From the NCBI GenBank assembly GCA_963971405.1, contig OZ020489.1, forward strand, positions 19,928,290-19,992,289: a stretch of DNA of 64,000 nucleotides, read 5' to 3'. Position numbers and translations under genes: made by a program. The stretch comes from Psococerastis gibbosa (Eukaryota; Arthropoda; Insecta; Psocodea; Psocidae). This document shows positions 12,580 through 25,558 of the stretch, one piece after another. Under the pieces are notes generated by a model that ran no database searches, was not told the DNA's origin, and saw only the letters and a list, made by a program, of their open reading frames with translations. Every line of letters starts with the position of its first letter. Position 1 is the first letter of the stretch.

Positions 12580-12945
12580 ACGTGTAAAATGACCACCCCC
12601 AAATTTGTTGTTTTTATTGACTTTTCATTTTTTTATTCAATTAACAAAGCAAGTTATTCAAGATTTGGCTCAAGTAAGTTTTGTAGAAGACTACTTCATG
12701 CATAATTTAATAGGAAATATTAAGTTTTTGGTGCCTTTTTTCTTCCATAAATACCAGTGGGGACTAAAATTTCGCGTAATCTAGGAGTTTTGGGAAAACT
12801 ACAAAACCGAAAGGTAAAAATACCCGATTATATGATGCACGAAGTAGTCTTCTACAAATTAATTGAGCTACATTGTTAATAACTTGCTGAATTAATGAAA
12901 TAAAAAATGATAAGTATTTGATTTTGGGGTGCCAATTTTCTCTCT
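12580..12945. mobile_element. Palindromic repeat P2, copy a
   Basis: Long imperfect inverted arms carry GTAGAAGACTACTTCATGCA on the left (about 12683-12702) and its complement on the right (about 12834-12854). The outer segments (CAAATTTGTTG... and its inverse near 12920) pair as well. The whole unit folds into a hairpin of about 365 bp. The same structure recurs at 37458-37823 and 51329-51655. It has no coding capacity, and a foldback MITE is the simplest reading. Confidence 0.7.
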
Positions 12946-13784
12946 TAAGTTTCCGTGAGAACAGCATTTCCCCACGTGATTATGCACTAATGCATAAAAA
13001 AAGGAGAAGCCTCACTAGTGATTCACTAAGTTTCTGGGGCAATAATACGTCTATGCAAAAATCTACGATAAAAGATAATTCCACCACAGCAAATACAGTT
13101 CACTAAATACTCTCATTTCTCAACTAATCAGCAGACTACATTTTAAGAATAATACTACACAACCTTTTGTTCTTCAAGCTCCCTTGTGCATCTATAAAAA
13201 TTGCCCCGTAACACCAATATCAACAAAAGACCGTAGTGAAGGGTTCTCTGGTTTTTATCCCTATGTGTAACTTGTCAAGCATACTGAGAGTCACAGATGC
13301 TAAAAACAGGTGTTAACCAAAAGCCACGTAAACATTAAAAACATTCAGGGATTAGAAAAACGGATGGACAACTAATCCCAACGAATTGTCTCCGCAATTC
13401 ACTCTTCCCCTGTAATTTCTAACGTTAAAGCATGCCTAAGTTTAAATTCATTAATGCTTTTAACATCAATGTCTGAGTAGTAGCCTCCCTTCATTTAACC
13501 AACAAAGTTCCCAGGGAAGAAGCTATAGAGGGGGAAAGTTGCACTCCACTTGAGGTACCCCTCCAGAATAAGGGCTAATTTCAGAAGGGCTGAGGGATCT
13601 CCACATGCATGTGCTCCCCATATGTATAATAAGCTAGTGAATTATTACTAAAACATTAACAAATTAGCCTCTGTTATTACCGGAGCCATTTAGCCTTTCA
13701 TGAAACCTTAAGTAAGGTTACCGACCTTTAAAGGGTGATCTCCAGGGCCGGAAGTAGAATAAAGGGTTATTCACCGCAAGGGGA
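12946..13784. other. Gene-free sequence, unassigned
   Basis: No gene or repeat was recognised. This is the last sequence unique to the left contig before the overlapped block begins. Confidence 0.5.
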
Positions 13785-14202
13785 GGTTCTTTGTCTATTA
13801 AATATACATTATTGTGCTGAGTCCTATGCATTTATAATACTGTGAAATTCTTCAACTCCCCCCCCCCCCCTCATCGTCATAATTATTTTACTGCAATTTA
13901 CAATGATGATAGATCGGAATTATTGAGGTTGTTATTGCTATTATAATTACATTAATATTTGCATAATGTTTTAATGGACACAGGCCTCGTCGTTAGGGCT
14001 CATTTATGCCTCATGGTGTTTCAGTGTACTGAAATTTATTGGCATTGTTACAGCCATTGGCATCATTTCATGCTTTTACATTTACAGTATCTGTTTGCTG
14101 TTGATACACTGCATCAAAAAACATGCATATTAGACAATATGTAGGAAATAGTAGGAAAACTAATGCATCCTGTACAATAATAAATAACTAAGGCGCCCGG
14201 CT

Positions 14203-14253
14203 CCTATGGGCCCTCACCGTGGCCTGGGACTCTGCCAAAAAAAATCTACTACT
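14203..14253 (+). mobile_element. 51-bp microinsertion with (ACT)n tail
   Basis: The direct repeat ACTAAGGCGCCCGGCT (14187-14202 and 14254-14269) flanks a short insert. The insert begins CCTATGGGCCC, contains GTGGCCTGGGAC and ends in an ACT-repeat tail. The first letters of the repeat merge with the tail, so the true target duplication is 13-16 bp. It resembles the 3' end of the RA retroposon (51253-51328) and the insert at 36722-36775. It is read as a severely 5'-truncated retroposon copy. Confidence 0.6.
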
Positions 14254-15114
14254 ACTAAGGCGCCCGGCTATATCAGTCAGCTAAATCAAACTAAACGAGA
14301 TAGCCAAAAAAAAATTGATCTCGTTTAACTAAAAATATCAGTCAACTCCCGCAACAAGAAAAAAAACTTTTATGTGAGTTTTGAAGCGCTAATAAGCTTC
14401 TGATAAAATATACATCCGGCTGGAAACAGTTTAAGTTAGCTTATGATAAATTTCATATAATGTATCATCCCCAGAATAACATTAGCATTTTATCTGAGCG
14501 CTATAAATAGCGTCCAAAGTTTTCAAACTGGGGGCAAGTCGATTAACGGCAGTTAATCACCAGCTTTCAAGCTCAATAAACCCCCTAACAAACATTTTTA
14601 ACCCGAATTATGGCGGCAGTTAAAGGCATCTGGAGTTTAACTCGGAAATGTATTTCCAGCGGGAGAGGAGTTGCCATTGTCACTAATAAGCCGTAGTCGG
14701 TATTTATAAAGGGGGGGTGTCATTTCAAATTGTTGGCAACATCAAAAAAGCAGCAACAACAAAAGGAGACATGGAAATACAATAATAAATCTATACATAA
14801 TTTCATTAATTCTGTCCGGTTTTTTCAATTGGTTTTAGTGACAGCTAGTGCCAGTGTTTACGTTCTCAGCCGATCATCGTGATCATCATTATATCGCATG
14901 GACCGGTTTCTGTGAGCAACCCGTCCAAACCATCATTGGTGGAGATACCCCCTCCCCTCTTTGCAATTCACCCTCCATATCAGTATCACGTCTCAAGGAC
15001 CAAGTGTTGAATGAAGCGCCCCTACTACCCCGAAAGGGCAGAGAGAAGACGCCACAATACCTAGCCTATGTAAATGGGGCGGACTTGTAGTGTGACCCAA
15101 GCAAACTCTTTTAA

Positions 15115-15564
15115 GGCCAAACCGGAGGGTTGTGGCCTTGACCGTTGAATACATAGAAATATAATAGAACTGGAGCGGCGGGAGTCATAATATGACTTAC
15201 GAGGCACCCGCTAACCATAAGCCAACTATCAGAGATAAGTACCAACGCAAAAAAAAAAAAAAAAAAAGTCAAAGTCTTACACATTGCGGCATAGCAAAGC
15301 GGATACCTGGACCCGGTCAAAAACTCTGTAGTTTAGTAGTTAGCTTGTGCAGGCTACACTAGCAGCCACATTGATAACGGTCTCCAGCCACGGGATCGTT
15401 GAATATCCATTTTATAAACAAAGCCCCGCGTCTCGTACCTGTTCCGTATTTGACTTGTATTATTTCTATCGATTTTTACTATACCACTGCGGTTTAAAAC
15501 ATATATTACGAACCCTCTGCAAAGACATTTCCAGGCCAGTCACGTGACCCCCTCCGGTTTGGCC
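15115..15564. mobile_element. TTAA-flanked MITE (piggyBac-like), interrupted
   Basis: The terminal inverted repeats GGCCAAACCGGAGGG and its complement are flanked on both sides by TTAA (15111-15114 and 15565-15568). That tetranucleotide target duplication is the piggyBac signature. There is no transposase, so the element is non-autonomous. About 245 bp of it is a later insertion of repeat R, leaving an original MITE of roughly 200 bp. The assignment rests on TTAA, because the TIR does not match a piggyBac consensus I can recall. Confidence 0.7.
15152..15396. mobile_element. Short repeat R, copy 2, nested in the TTAA MITE
   Basis: It is flanked by a perfect 9-bp direct repeat CGTTGAATA (15143-15151 and 15397-15405). 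It matches 10501-10725 along its length, except for an internal A run of about 19 near 15250 where copy 1 has a short A-rich stretch. Confidence 0.75.
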
Positions 15565-15698
15565 TTAAGGTTTGCCAATAGCCTCCTCGGGTATTTCCAG
15601 TCATAGAACCATTCCGCCTGTCTGTCAGTCCCCGTACAGCATTAGTTCAACATGGGTGACAATGATCCAATAGGAGAAACAGTATAATAGTACCGGGA

Positions 15699-15891
15699 TC
15701 GACTTCGATGGCAAGGTGGTAGCGTGCTTGTACCTTTTGCGAGTCTCTACCCGCCATGCGATCGGAGACGTGTCGTAACTCAACACGGGTACTAACCTAC
15801 AGAGGCGACTGAAGAGATCAATCGGATGCATTTATTAAATTATTTGTATGCGATTAACCTTTTAATTTAATAAAAAAATAAAAAATAAAAA
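15699..15891 (+). mobile_element. SINE S1, copy 1
   Basis: It starts at CGACTTCGATGGCAAGGTGG, which resembles a Pol III box A, and ends in an A-rich tail of AAAATAAAA units. The body is shared with 21153-21350, 38268-38456 and, inverted, 43735-43909. Box B is poor (GATCGGAGACG). Derivation from a tRNA is inferred from box A and overall layout. Confidence 0.7.
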
Positions 15892-16605
15892 TCGAAGTCC
15901 CCATTACAATCCGAAAATATCGCTTGTAAAGCTGTTTGATTTTCTTCGTCGGGTTTCAGGCAGCCAAAATTTGCGCATCCGCTTAAACTTGTTATTCAGC
16001 ATTGCGAATAGTTGCCGGGTTCAAAATAATGGCGATGATAGCCCCAAAGAAAGTAGAACTAAGTAAGAAAATTAAAAATTAAGGAAAAATTGAAGATTTC
16101 AAATAAAAAATTGTTTTCCTAGCCGATTAATTTCTTTTAAATAGAAAATAACCCAGACAGTTCAAATTTCAGCTTATTCAATACAATGGAAAAAATTTCC
16201 AGTTCTTCCGTTTGGGCGTAAATATATTTAATATTGTAATGCAGCTGTACAGTATTATACCAACCACCTCAAAATCATAGGTTATGATATCCAACAATGA
16301 GTTACAGATTGTAAGGCAAAAACTAGATGAAACAGTGAGATGGGAGCCACCCCTTCATTTAACCCGGCACGTGCATGTACAGCCCTCCCTCCCTCCCTCC
16401 CTGCACACGATAATCACAAGATAAGCAAATTAGGAAGGCATATAATCCTTTTTTTTATGCAGCGGTATTCAACCATAAATAAATTCTGGAAAAGGTTCAT
16501 GATTATACTATAAAGGGATCATTCATTAGTAGACCACACCTGTGATAAGAGACGCCGCGCATGAAGGGTAAAAAATAATGAGCAGTAAACTGATTATTGA
16601 CTTAC

Positions 16606-16685
16606 CCCTGGTGTTTGGGCTTGCGGTCCGAACGGGTAGCGAGTCCATTCTAATCGGGATTCATTAGTGGTGTCTAATATCACAA
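16606..16685 (-). CDS. Eph: Eph receptor tyrosine kinase, ligand-binding-domain exon (duplicate copy)
   Basis: This is identical to the exon at 26600-26679, including its flanking splice sites, and lies in the falsely duplicated block. It should not be counted as a second exon. The exon is 80 bp long, which is not a multiple of three, so a model using both copies in tandem would shift the reading frame. Confidence 0.8.
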
Positions 16686-16689
16686 CTGA

Positions 16690-19600
16690 AACAAAATAAT
16701 GCAAATTTAACAGTCAATGTAACATACACCCAAATGTCAAATGTCCAAGGAACTGATTTTATAATAATGAGTGGTTTGCATTGTGGAACGTGCTTTTTGC
16801 GTGAGTGAATTTAAAACAAAACATTTTCAGCAGAAATCGAGTCGAAAATGTTTCAAAAATGCAATTCAACAATGCAACAAATTACACTGCTCAACAGCAT
16901 CAGAAATCGGCGGTACAGGCAAAGCACCAACGGAATGATGTTTAAAACATTTAAATACGGTATTAAAAGTTACCCGATCCAAAGCAGGCGACACTAAATT
17001 GTTTTGTCACGTCACTAGAAGGTAAAAAATAGCGAACAACATCGCACCAACTCAGTCTGTGTTTGGGTAAAGCAGGTCAATCGATGATGAAACGTTTTAA
17101 ATTCAATTTAAAGCAATAGATGAATAGACAAATGCGATTAATCATTGATTAGCTTTTACCATCAATATAACGCTGAGAAAACCCGACCATTTCATCAAAT
17201 GGCGACTACTTTTTTTGAAACACGGCATCAAAGTTTATAATTACGAAATTAAACATTAAACGTTTCACCGTATGGAGCCACTTCTATCCGTCAGCACTCT
17301 AGAATTTTTGCATTTGGAAACCAAATTGGGAATGCCTATGTTTTTTAATTTGATCCTTTGTATATTGCTTTACAAATTATATCCGCAATGCACAAATCGT
17401 CACTGACCATGCCTCTCTTTATCCGTCCCGAAATGGAATAGTTACTAACAAAACTAGATACGATGGAATGGACTTTAATAAATAGCAGCACTTCACTAAA
17501 TGTCGGCAAGGCATTGGAACCAATATTGGGGCTCATATTTGCACAGTACTAGTAGAATTTACTGGTCAATGTTTATGAAAATCAGTTCAAAATGAATACA
17601 GGCACGATCAGCCTTGGTGCCTCAAGGAAAAATGTTCAAAAACAGTATCTGTCTCTGTGTAACCAGCATCTTTCTTATCTAACATTATCTTTAAGCATTA
17701 ATTAACTGATGTGTTTTACATACTGACGTGTTGCAGCCTATTATTATGTGATTCATATGTATGTCCGAATTGGCATAACTTAAAAACTGAATCAAGAGTG
17801 AAGAAATTGAGCTGTCCCATCTCAAACACCGAGCGATATTCATCGGTCTCCAAGTCAAAGTCATAAAAGGATGCCGTCATAAGACGAATATTAATGACAA
17901 AATCACGTGCATACACATGATAACATCTACTCCCTTTTAAATGCCTGAGAATTTTACGGCCCGAACTAAGTCTTGGGTCATCTGCATAGTCTTTTGTATA
18001 GCATTTTCAAACGGCTGTCAACTGCAGCGGACGGATTCCAAGAAATTGAGCCCACTCACGCCTCACCAAGCAATGCACCATCGAAAAGAAGAAAACTAAA
18101 CGACAGGAAACCCATGTCAATTGTCCCACCGTTTAAGTTTAGTTGACGAGTTGTATATCTACAACTAAGTTAATGAAACATTTTCCATGGTAATTAATGA
18201 TTTGCATTGCCAGAACTTCTATTAGAAAATTTAAACAAGTTGGTAGGTTACCTCTATTATCAGGGACGTCATTTTTTCACGCAATGGATAGGTGAATAGA
18301 CAAAAGTCCAGTGTAGAAAATGAGTAGGCTACTACGCATATTGCATTTAGTGTTGGATGGTAAATCGTCTTACTGTATTATGTTATTCTTTCCGCCCAAT
18401 ACCTATTGATAACTGCATCGAAAAAACCGATAAAAATCTGCAATAAGTTAGAGCCGTCTGGCATCATTAAAATGTTCCCAACTTCAATACCAGAATGTCC
18501 CATTTAATGAATGAAAAATGTAGCAATAACCCACAATCTCGGCTAGACCATACATAAACTGACGGGATAGTGGAAACAACACAATACTCATCATTAAAGA
18601 GGTTACGACCTTCGCAACTGTCACAAAGGAGTGAAAGGGTCGGCCGGAAGGAGAGGGGATTCCATTGACGGTTCGCAGTCAAAGGAACAAGCTAGAGTCA
18701 AAGGCATAGGCAAAACAATACGTGTACTTGACAGCCAAGAGCACCCTTAGATTAAACCGATTGCTATCAATACTGTATATTCCAGCGCGACTGGGCAGTA
18801 AATAGACAGTTCTCCACCCAGAAGGGCAAAACAGCTAGTGCAATAGGGACGGTAGGCTCAAAGGAAATCCTAAGTGGAAGATTTTGCAATGGTGTAATAG
18901 CCGCAAAGGAAAATGCAGGTTCCCAACACGTCGTGCATGGAACACGGCAAAAAATTCACGGCCGTCAATTGAAACAATTTCGATAATACAATATAACTCC
19001 ACAAGAAGTCAAATCAAAATTTTCACACACACAAAAAAAAACAATTTGAAATCTCGCTATAAAATCTAAAACTATTAAACCCAATATACATCCACATTTG
19101 ATTCAAAAGCCGGGGAAAGAGGAAAGTGGGGACAGTTAATAGATAAGGATGAAATAAAGGGAATAAAGCTTCCCGTAGCAACCAAAGCGGAGAGAAGAAT
19201 CCTCGAAAACTCGGCAAGGGGAGAGTGCGCGACAGAAGGGATCGCCACTGCGAGGATTTGGCTTTACCGCCACTGGAAACGAGCAGACACCCCTACAGCG
19301 ATCGATAAGTGTCAGCCTGGGCTCCGAGCTCCCTTCATCCTGGGCCACCACGCCAAAATCCAATCCTGCCACTTGTTACTAATCTTAGCGATTCCAAAAG
19401 TACCTATTTTCGTAACATTAAAATAAAGCCAGTGTTTTATATTATTACATTTCCCGACACACTCGCGTCCTGATAATTCATCGAACGGAAGAAGAATGTT
19501 TACTTAGTGTTAGGAATGTTTTTAACATTTTCGGGACACTCCAATAAGTTACCAGGTGTGAATCTACTTCGTACTAGTACATTATCAAGAAGTGGCTATT

Positions 19601-20829
19601 ATAATGGCGTCGTCGATAAGGCAAAGACGACGAAACAGTTTAGTGCTTCTATTCTTCCCCTTGGGTGAACTTATGTAATCTCAAACCTCAACTAAAGCAA
19701 TGAATACCCACAAATAAACAATCAACCTTTATTCCATCAGTAATATTCCATTTATTTATTTGATTTTTTAAAAGAATAAAACTACCCAAAGTTTGCAACT
19801 GGTTGCTATAACGCGTTGGTTCTGGTCTTACGTACAGTATATAAAGTCGAGTGGTATCAGCAAAATACGTATAAAGATTCCACCTTCATTTTATTTCTAC
19901 TAGTGATCATAATTCGATTTCGGTTCTCTCTCTTTCCTTATATTCTGACTGTTTCAATACTCGTACATTGAAGATTGATAACTGATAACTCTAAAAAAGG
20001 AGGATCTTAGCTCCCCTTTTTCTTTTCATTTCACACTTGATTGTCTTCCCTATACACCATCCTCACCCTTCATTAAATTTCTCATTATAGAAAAATTACA
20101 GATTGTTCACTCAATCACGCAAGATCTGACAGGTTTTCAATCTTTTCCGATAAAATAAATCGGGGGGATAACCAACAAGAACTGTAAAAATATGGCAGGA
20201 GTTTTGTGCACATGCTTCACCAACCCTGGCTTCAGGTTCCATTTTGTTGCTCGGGACAATCTCCGATTGCAGAAAACTTGGCTGCTTTTAAAATTTAATG
20301 AATTTTTATACCTTTGCCAAACCCAACAAAAAAACAATGCTATCATTCTAGCATAAGCATCTAAGAACTTCGAAAGGCCAAAAATGAACAAGGGGTAAAA
20401 AATCCTTCGAAAAAAATTATAAAAGCAAAAAATATTAAACATTCTAGTGGGAGCGTAGTCTTGATCCAATATCGGATTTTTTCCGGTGCACACCGCAAAG
20501 GTTTACCCCATACCGCTTCGGTTTCCGTTTTTGTTTGTACTCTGCATTCTGTTTGCGTGTATGTGTATTTTTTTTTTTTGTGTGCAAATTGTAGTGGTCT
20601 GGTAGATGATTACGCTAATGGTGGAAATGCGTGTTAGGATACGCTGTTCTGCCTGCAATTGTCAGCCAATATTAATATCGCCAAAACAAACATTTACTCC
20701 CATTTGCTGATGTAAATGCTATGCACAAGTCTGCATTTCCACATGATTTGACTACATTTTGTGTAATGATCTAATTATGATTCGGAGATTGCGCACAACT
20801 CTGCCAAACAAACGCAGTTAGAATAGTAG
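16690..20829. other. Probable Eph intron sequence
   Basis: No further exon or repeat is visible between the exon and the features near 21 kb. A (CCCT)n run lies just left of the exon at 16383-16402. A GC-richer patch at 19100-19380 has open frames on the minus strand but no recognisable domain. Confidence 0.4.
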
Positions 20830-20900
20830 CAGTGGCTAAACTATAAATTTGGGGCCCCTGTGCAAGGATTGAAAATGGTGCCCCCTCCAGGTAGCTCTAA
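20830..20900 (+). mobile_element. Possible hAT-type transposon end
   Basis: The sequence CAGTGGCTAAACTATAAATT followed by GGGGCCCCTGTGCAAGG resembles the CAGTGGCGTAACTA terminus common to many hAT elements. No matching opposite end was found, so only one end is claimed. Confidence 0.35.
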
Positions 20901-21152
20901 ATTTTAGATTACAAATTAAGTATTTTGGTGTGTGGATAGTGCAAAAAGTGGGGTTTTACGCATTTGAACAGCAAAAAACTTAACAATTTTCACATGAAGT
21001 ATTGTTCATAAAACTGCAAACAATGGGAGAATTTTCTTTAATAAATAGGCGCAAAAAAGTGGGCTTCTTGATACACAACTTGCTGTCACTCATGGTAAAT
21101 ATTACAATTCTTAGTACAGATCTTATTACTTACTTTTATATTATAATAAATA

Positions 21153-21350
21153 AGCGGCTTCGGTGGCCAGGTGGTAACGTGCTTGTACTTGTGCGAGTCT
21201 CTACACACCTTGCGGTCGGAGACGTATCGTAACTCGACACAAGTAACTATTAGGTTACTTAGTGAGGCGATTGAAGAGGTTAATCGGATACATTCATTAA
21301 ATTGTTTGTACGCGAATAACCTTTTATAAAAAACTTTTAAGAAAAACTAT
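21153..21350 (+). mobile_element. SINE S1, copy 2
   Basis: It has the same body as copy 1: CGGTGGCCAGGTGGTAACGT, GCGAGTCTCTACAC and GTTTGTACGCGAATAACC. The tail is A-rich and more degraded. Confidence 0.7.
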
Positions 21351-22239
21351 AAAATACATGACCGGTTAAACAAAACACAGAAAAATGTAAACTAAAACAG
21401 TCAAGTCAAGACGCATGGTAAACAACTAATAATTCACTAATAACACAGGATCCAGTTTTTAGTACTTTATATTTAAAAAGGTAATGCCATCAAGATGGCA
21501 CAAGATGGAAAATATATTACATTTTCTTCCCACTGACTTTTTTTACTAGCTAAGCAGAGCCTTAGAATACAAAAAGTAGCTCTATCAGTCATTGAGATGA
21601 AGCATACAAGCCCTCCTCGATTTACTCAGGATGAAACACGTTTTGAATATTATTAGAAAAGCAACAGGGAACAAAAGCCAATTGCAGCTCATAATTTACA
21701 ATTATTTAAAAAAAAAACGTAAAGAATTAAAAAGAATGTAGGATCGACTATGGGCACGGTTTCATATGAATAAAAATGGGATGAGCCGGAGATTTTAGTG
21801 TAGGAAGGTTCCATGTCGGGAACGAATAAAGTCGATAACGCGGAGCCTGTTTCAAATGGAGACTCATGAATAGATTTCGTAGCAAAGTTTCAAGTGCCTC
21901 CTATAAATCTGCTAAGTAATTGGACTGAATGAATATTATACCACAATGTTCCCCACAACCTGTGGCATTCAATTCTACAAATTTCTATAAGAATCAATTA
22001 ATTCCAATTACATATTGTCACCCATTCGTTAACTCACATTAATTAGGTTTTAGTCGGATAAAGAGAAGAAATGGTTTTACTTGCAGCTGCGGCTGTAGCA
22101 AGTCTTGTCTGCGCCAATATGAAGCTATCTGTAGTGGCCTAGTGGATGTCTGGGTCAAAAACAGGTATTTTAATATCTTATCGCTGTACAAGACACTGGG
22201 TATAGTGAATATTTACCATAGGTAAATCCCTATGCTGGA

Positions 22240-22590
22240 TGGCACCGCCATGTGCCAATGCATGACGGTGCCCTGCAGAAAACTAACCAGCGTGTTATCT
22301 AAACGCATTTCAGAGTTGGTTAAACCGAGTTAAACTAGTAATATTAAAGCGGCGCAGCGATCGATTGTAGTGTCAGCAGCCACCATGATTAATTAATAAT
22401 ATTTATATAAACAAACGTGACACCAGAATGGACTTCGTTTATAAACGTGGCACGAACATCGCGACTCCTATCACGTTGTTTACACTGTCAACTTGTTTCG
22501 ATTTAGCACAATAACCCTCTCAGAGGTCCACTCACGATGTGTGGTGACTTGGATAACACCTTTTTAGTCGACTTTGACATAGTGAATACC
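22240..22590 (-). mobile_element. Degraded relative of the TA-flanked MITE at 49319
   Basis: Read on the minus strand, several blocks align with 49319-49798 in order. These are the GAGGTCCACTCACGAT block, the CACGTTGTTTAC block, the GTGGCACGA block and a gTTAAaCtAG block near the far end. The termini have decayed. The relationship rests on visual block matches only. Confidence 0.4.
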
Positions 22591-22621
22591 ATTTGTGAAC
22601 TTGGCACAAATCAGCCTGTAA

Positions 22622-22812
22622 AGCGGCCCCTACACGGTCAATATTAATGACATTATCAGTAATGTCATTACTATTCAGCTGTGATCAGAAAATCCGGATC
22701 CACATCATTATTTTTCGTCATTCCAACTTTGTCCACCTTACACGATCATTATTACTGTCATCTTGATAAGGTAATGTCATAATTATTTATTACTGACCGT
22801 GTAGGGGCCGCT
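22622..22812. mobile_element. TAA-flanked MITE, 191 bp (PIF/Harbinger-like)
   Basis: The terminal repeats AGCGGCCCCTACACGGTCA and the complement of their shared part are flanked by TAA on both sides (22619-22621 and 22813-22815). A TWA target duplication is typical of PIF/Harbinger elements. The arms also share an ATGACATTA-type motif. It has no coding capacity. Confidence 0.75.
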
Positions 22813-23525
22813 TAAGAATACGAGCATTGCATTGAGCAGGCTTTACAAATTAAATCGACGCAAAACTAAGAGAATTCCAGTCCAGAGGCCCTATTCACTA
22901 GACCTTCCAGGATAATAAACAGAATTGCAGCGAGGCTTACAACCAGCAGCATTGCAGGAGGACGTGACAATCAGCGCGAATGTCCGGCTCACCCTAACGA
23001 AGCCTCTTCACATTTATCTATAAAACAATTTACTGTCATTGTCACCATGAGAGTGGACAAGTGGGGTCCAGAGAGTGGGGAGGGGGGCACAGTTTGAAAT
23101 TCAAATATTTAGGTTCATTATGACAAAGTCTATCTCTACACATCAACCACGGTGCTATGTTGGTTATTATCATATGAGTCTACTTTTGCCGTCCAATCAC
23201 ACATAAATAATGAAGTTACACCTACACTAATTACAATCTTTTGTTGTGTGCTTTTCCAAAACGTATTTTGTCTTCTCTATTTAGCATTGCGTCTATTTCC
23301 GAGTTTCTTACACGCCACTCTCTGTTTTCGTAGAGGGGTCCATAAATTTTCCTAATTATCTTCCTTTCCAATACTTGCGGAGTTTATTGGCGTCGTTGGC
23401 GGTACGATTCCAGTATCCGAGTCGTACGTTGCAACCGGTCTTATAAGGGTATTTTAGATAGAAGTGTAACTTCTCCAATGATCATAACAGTAACATTTTA
23501 TAAAAAGTAGAGCTCAAATTCTTAA

Positions 23526-23578
23526 GCCTGAGTGTTCAAAATGTTTTGTAAACAAGAAATTATCGTAATTTTTGAACG
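23526..23578. repeat. Truncated left arm of a foldback element at the contig end
   Basis: The last 53 bp before the gap equal 33520-33572, the left arm of the inverted repeat described at 33520-33844. The contig stops part-way through this arm. Confidence 0.85.
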
Positions 23579-23778
23579 NNNNNNNNNNNNNNNNNNNNNN
23601 NNNNNNNNNNNNNNNNNNNNNNNNNNNNNNNNNNNNNNNNNNNNNNNNNNNNNNNNNNNNNNNNNNNNNNNNNNNNNNNNNNNNNNNNNNNNNNNNNNNN
23701 NNNNNNNNNNNNNNNNNNNNNNNNNNNNNNNNNNNNNNNNNNNNNNNNNNNNNNNNNNNNNNNNNNNNNNNNNNNNNN
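23579..23778. other. Assembly gap, 200 N
   Basis: A round-number run of N marks a scaffold join. The open frames that cross it are meaningless. Confidence 0.99.
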
Positions 23779-24196
23779 GGTTCTTTGTCTATTAAATATA
23801 CATTATTGTGCTGAGTCCTATGCATTTATAATACTGTGAAATTCTTCAACTCCCCCCCCCCCCCTCATCGTCATAATTATTTTACTGCAATTTACAATGA
23901 TGATAGATCGGAATTATTGAGGTTGTTATTGCTATTATAATTACATTAATATTTGCATAATGTTTTAATGGACACAGGCCTCGTCGTTAGGGCTCATTTA
24001 TGCCTCATGGTGTTTCAGTGTACTGAAATTTATTGGCATTGTTACAGCCATTGGCATCATTTCATGCTTTTACATTTACAGTATCTGTTTGCTGTTGATA
24101 CACTGCATCAAAAAACATGCATATTAGACAATATGTAGGAAATAGTAGGAAAACTAATGCATCCTGTACAATAATAAATAACTAAGGCGCCCGGCT

Positions 24197-24247
24197 CCTA
24201 TGGGCCCTCACCGTGGCCTGGGACTCTGCCAAAAAAAATCTACTACT
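24197..24247 (+). mobile_element. 51-bp microinsertion (second assembly copy)
   Basis: Same sequence as 14203-14253. Confidence 0.55.
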
Positions 24248-25108
24248 ACTAAGGCGCCCGGCTATATCAGTCAGCTAAATCAAACTAAACGAGATAGCCA
24301 AAAAAAAATTGATCTCGTTTAACTAAAAATATCAGTCAACTCCCGCAACAAGAAAAAAAACTTTTATGTGAGTTTTGAAGCGCTAATAAGCTTCTGATAA
24401 AATATACATCCGGCTGGAAACAGTTTAAGTTAGCTTATGATAAATTTCATATAATGTATCATCCCCAGAATAACATTAGCATTTTATCTGAGCGCTATAA
24501 ATAGCGTCCAAAGTTTTCAAACTGGGGGCAAGTCGATTAACGGCAGTTAATCACCAGCTTTCAAGCTCAATAAACCCCCTAACAAACATTTTTAACCCGA
24601 ATTATGGCGGCAGTTAAAGGCATCTGGAGTTTAACTCGGAAATGTATTTCCAGCGGGAGAGGAGTTGCCATTGTCACTAATAAGCCGTAGTCGGTATTTA
24701 TAAAGGGGGGGTGTCATTTCAAATTGTTGGCAACATCAAAAAAGCAGCAACAACAAAAGGAGACATGGAAATACAATAATAAATCTATACATAATTTCAT
24801 TAATTCTGTCCGGTTTTTTCAATTGGTTTTAGTGACAGCTAGTGCCAGTGTTTACGTTCTCAGCCGATCATCGTGATCATCATTATATCGCATGGACCGG
24901 TTTCTGTGAGCAACCCGTCCAAACCATCATTGGTGGAGATACCCCCTCCCCTCTTTGCAATTCACCCTCCATATCAGTATCACGTCTCAAGGACCAAGTG
25001 TTGAATGAAGCGCCCCTACTACCCCGAAAGGGCAGAGAGAAGACGCCACAATACCTAGCCTATGTAAATGGGGCGGACTTGTAGTGTGACCCAAGCAAAC
25101 TCTTTTAA

Positions 25109-25558
25109 GGCCAAACCGGAGGGTTGTGGCCTTGACCGTTGAATACATAGAAATATAATAGAACTGGAGCGGCGGGAGTCATAATATGACTTACGAGGCA
25201 CCCGCTAACCATAAGCCAACTATCAGAGATAAGTACCAACGCAAAAAAAAAAAAAAAAAAAGTCAAAGTCTTACACATTGCGGCATAGCAAAGCGGATAC
25301 CTGGACCCGGTCAAAAACTCTGTAGTTTAGTAGTTAGCTTGTGCAGGCTACACTAGCAGCCACATTGATAACGGTCTCCAGCCACGGGATCGTTGAATAT
25401 CCATTTTATAAACAAAGCCCCGCGTCTCGTACCTGTTCCGTATTTGACTTGTATTATTTCTATCGATTTTTACTATACCACTGCGGTTTAAAACATATAT
25501 TACGAACCCTCTGCAAAGACATTTCCAGGCCAGTCACGTGACCCCCTCCGGTTTGGCC
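25109..25558. mobile_element. TTAA-flanked MITE (second assembly copy)
   Basis: Same sequence as 15115-15564. Confidence 0.65.
25146..25390. mobile_element. Short repeat R nested in the TTAA MITE (second assembly copy)
   Basis: Same sequence as 15152-15396, with the same 9-bp flanking repeat. Confidence 0.7.

Larger units (their letters stand above)
13785..23578. repeat. First copy of a 9794-bp block, probable false duplication
   Basis: Everything here reappears at 23779-33572 with a constant offset of 9994 bp. Every open frame that I compared, a 13-C homopolymer (13858-13870) and the A run near 15250 are unchanged. The block ends exactly at the N gap and its partner begins exactly after it. 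Two contig ends that overlap but were not merged explain this best. Features in this block should be counted once. Confidence 0.9.

Noticed and set aside
1-13784. Further Eph exons left of the recognised exon
   Set aside because: I searched by eye for a minus-strand exon opening with W and VEESF-like residues and saw none. Short exons could have been missed.
20137-20493. A 118-codon open frame on the minus strand, present in both block copies
   Set aside because: The two copies are one locus, so the repetition is not conservation. The predicted peptide has no recognisable family features.
23514-23825. Open frames running through the N gap
   Set aside because: They consist almost entirely of unknown residues and have no meaning.
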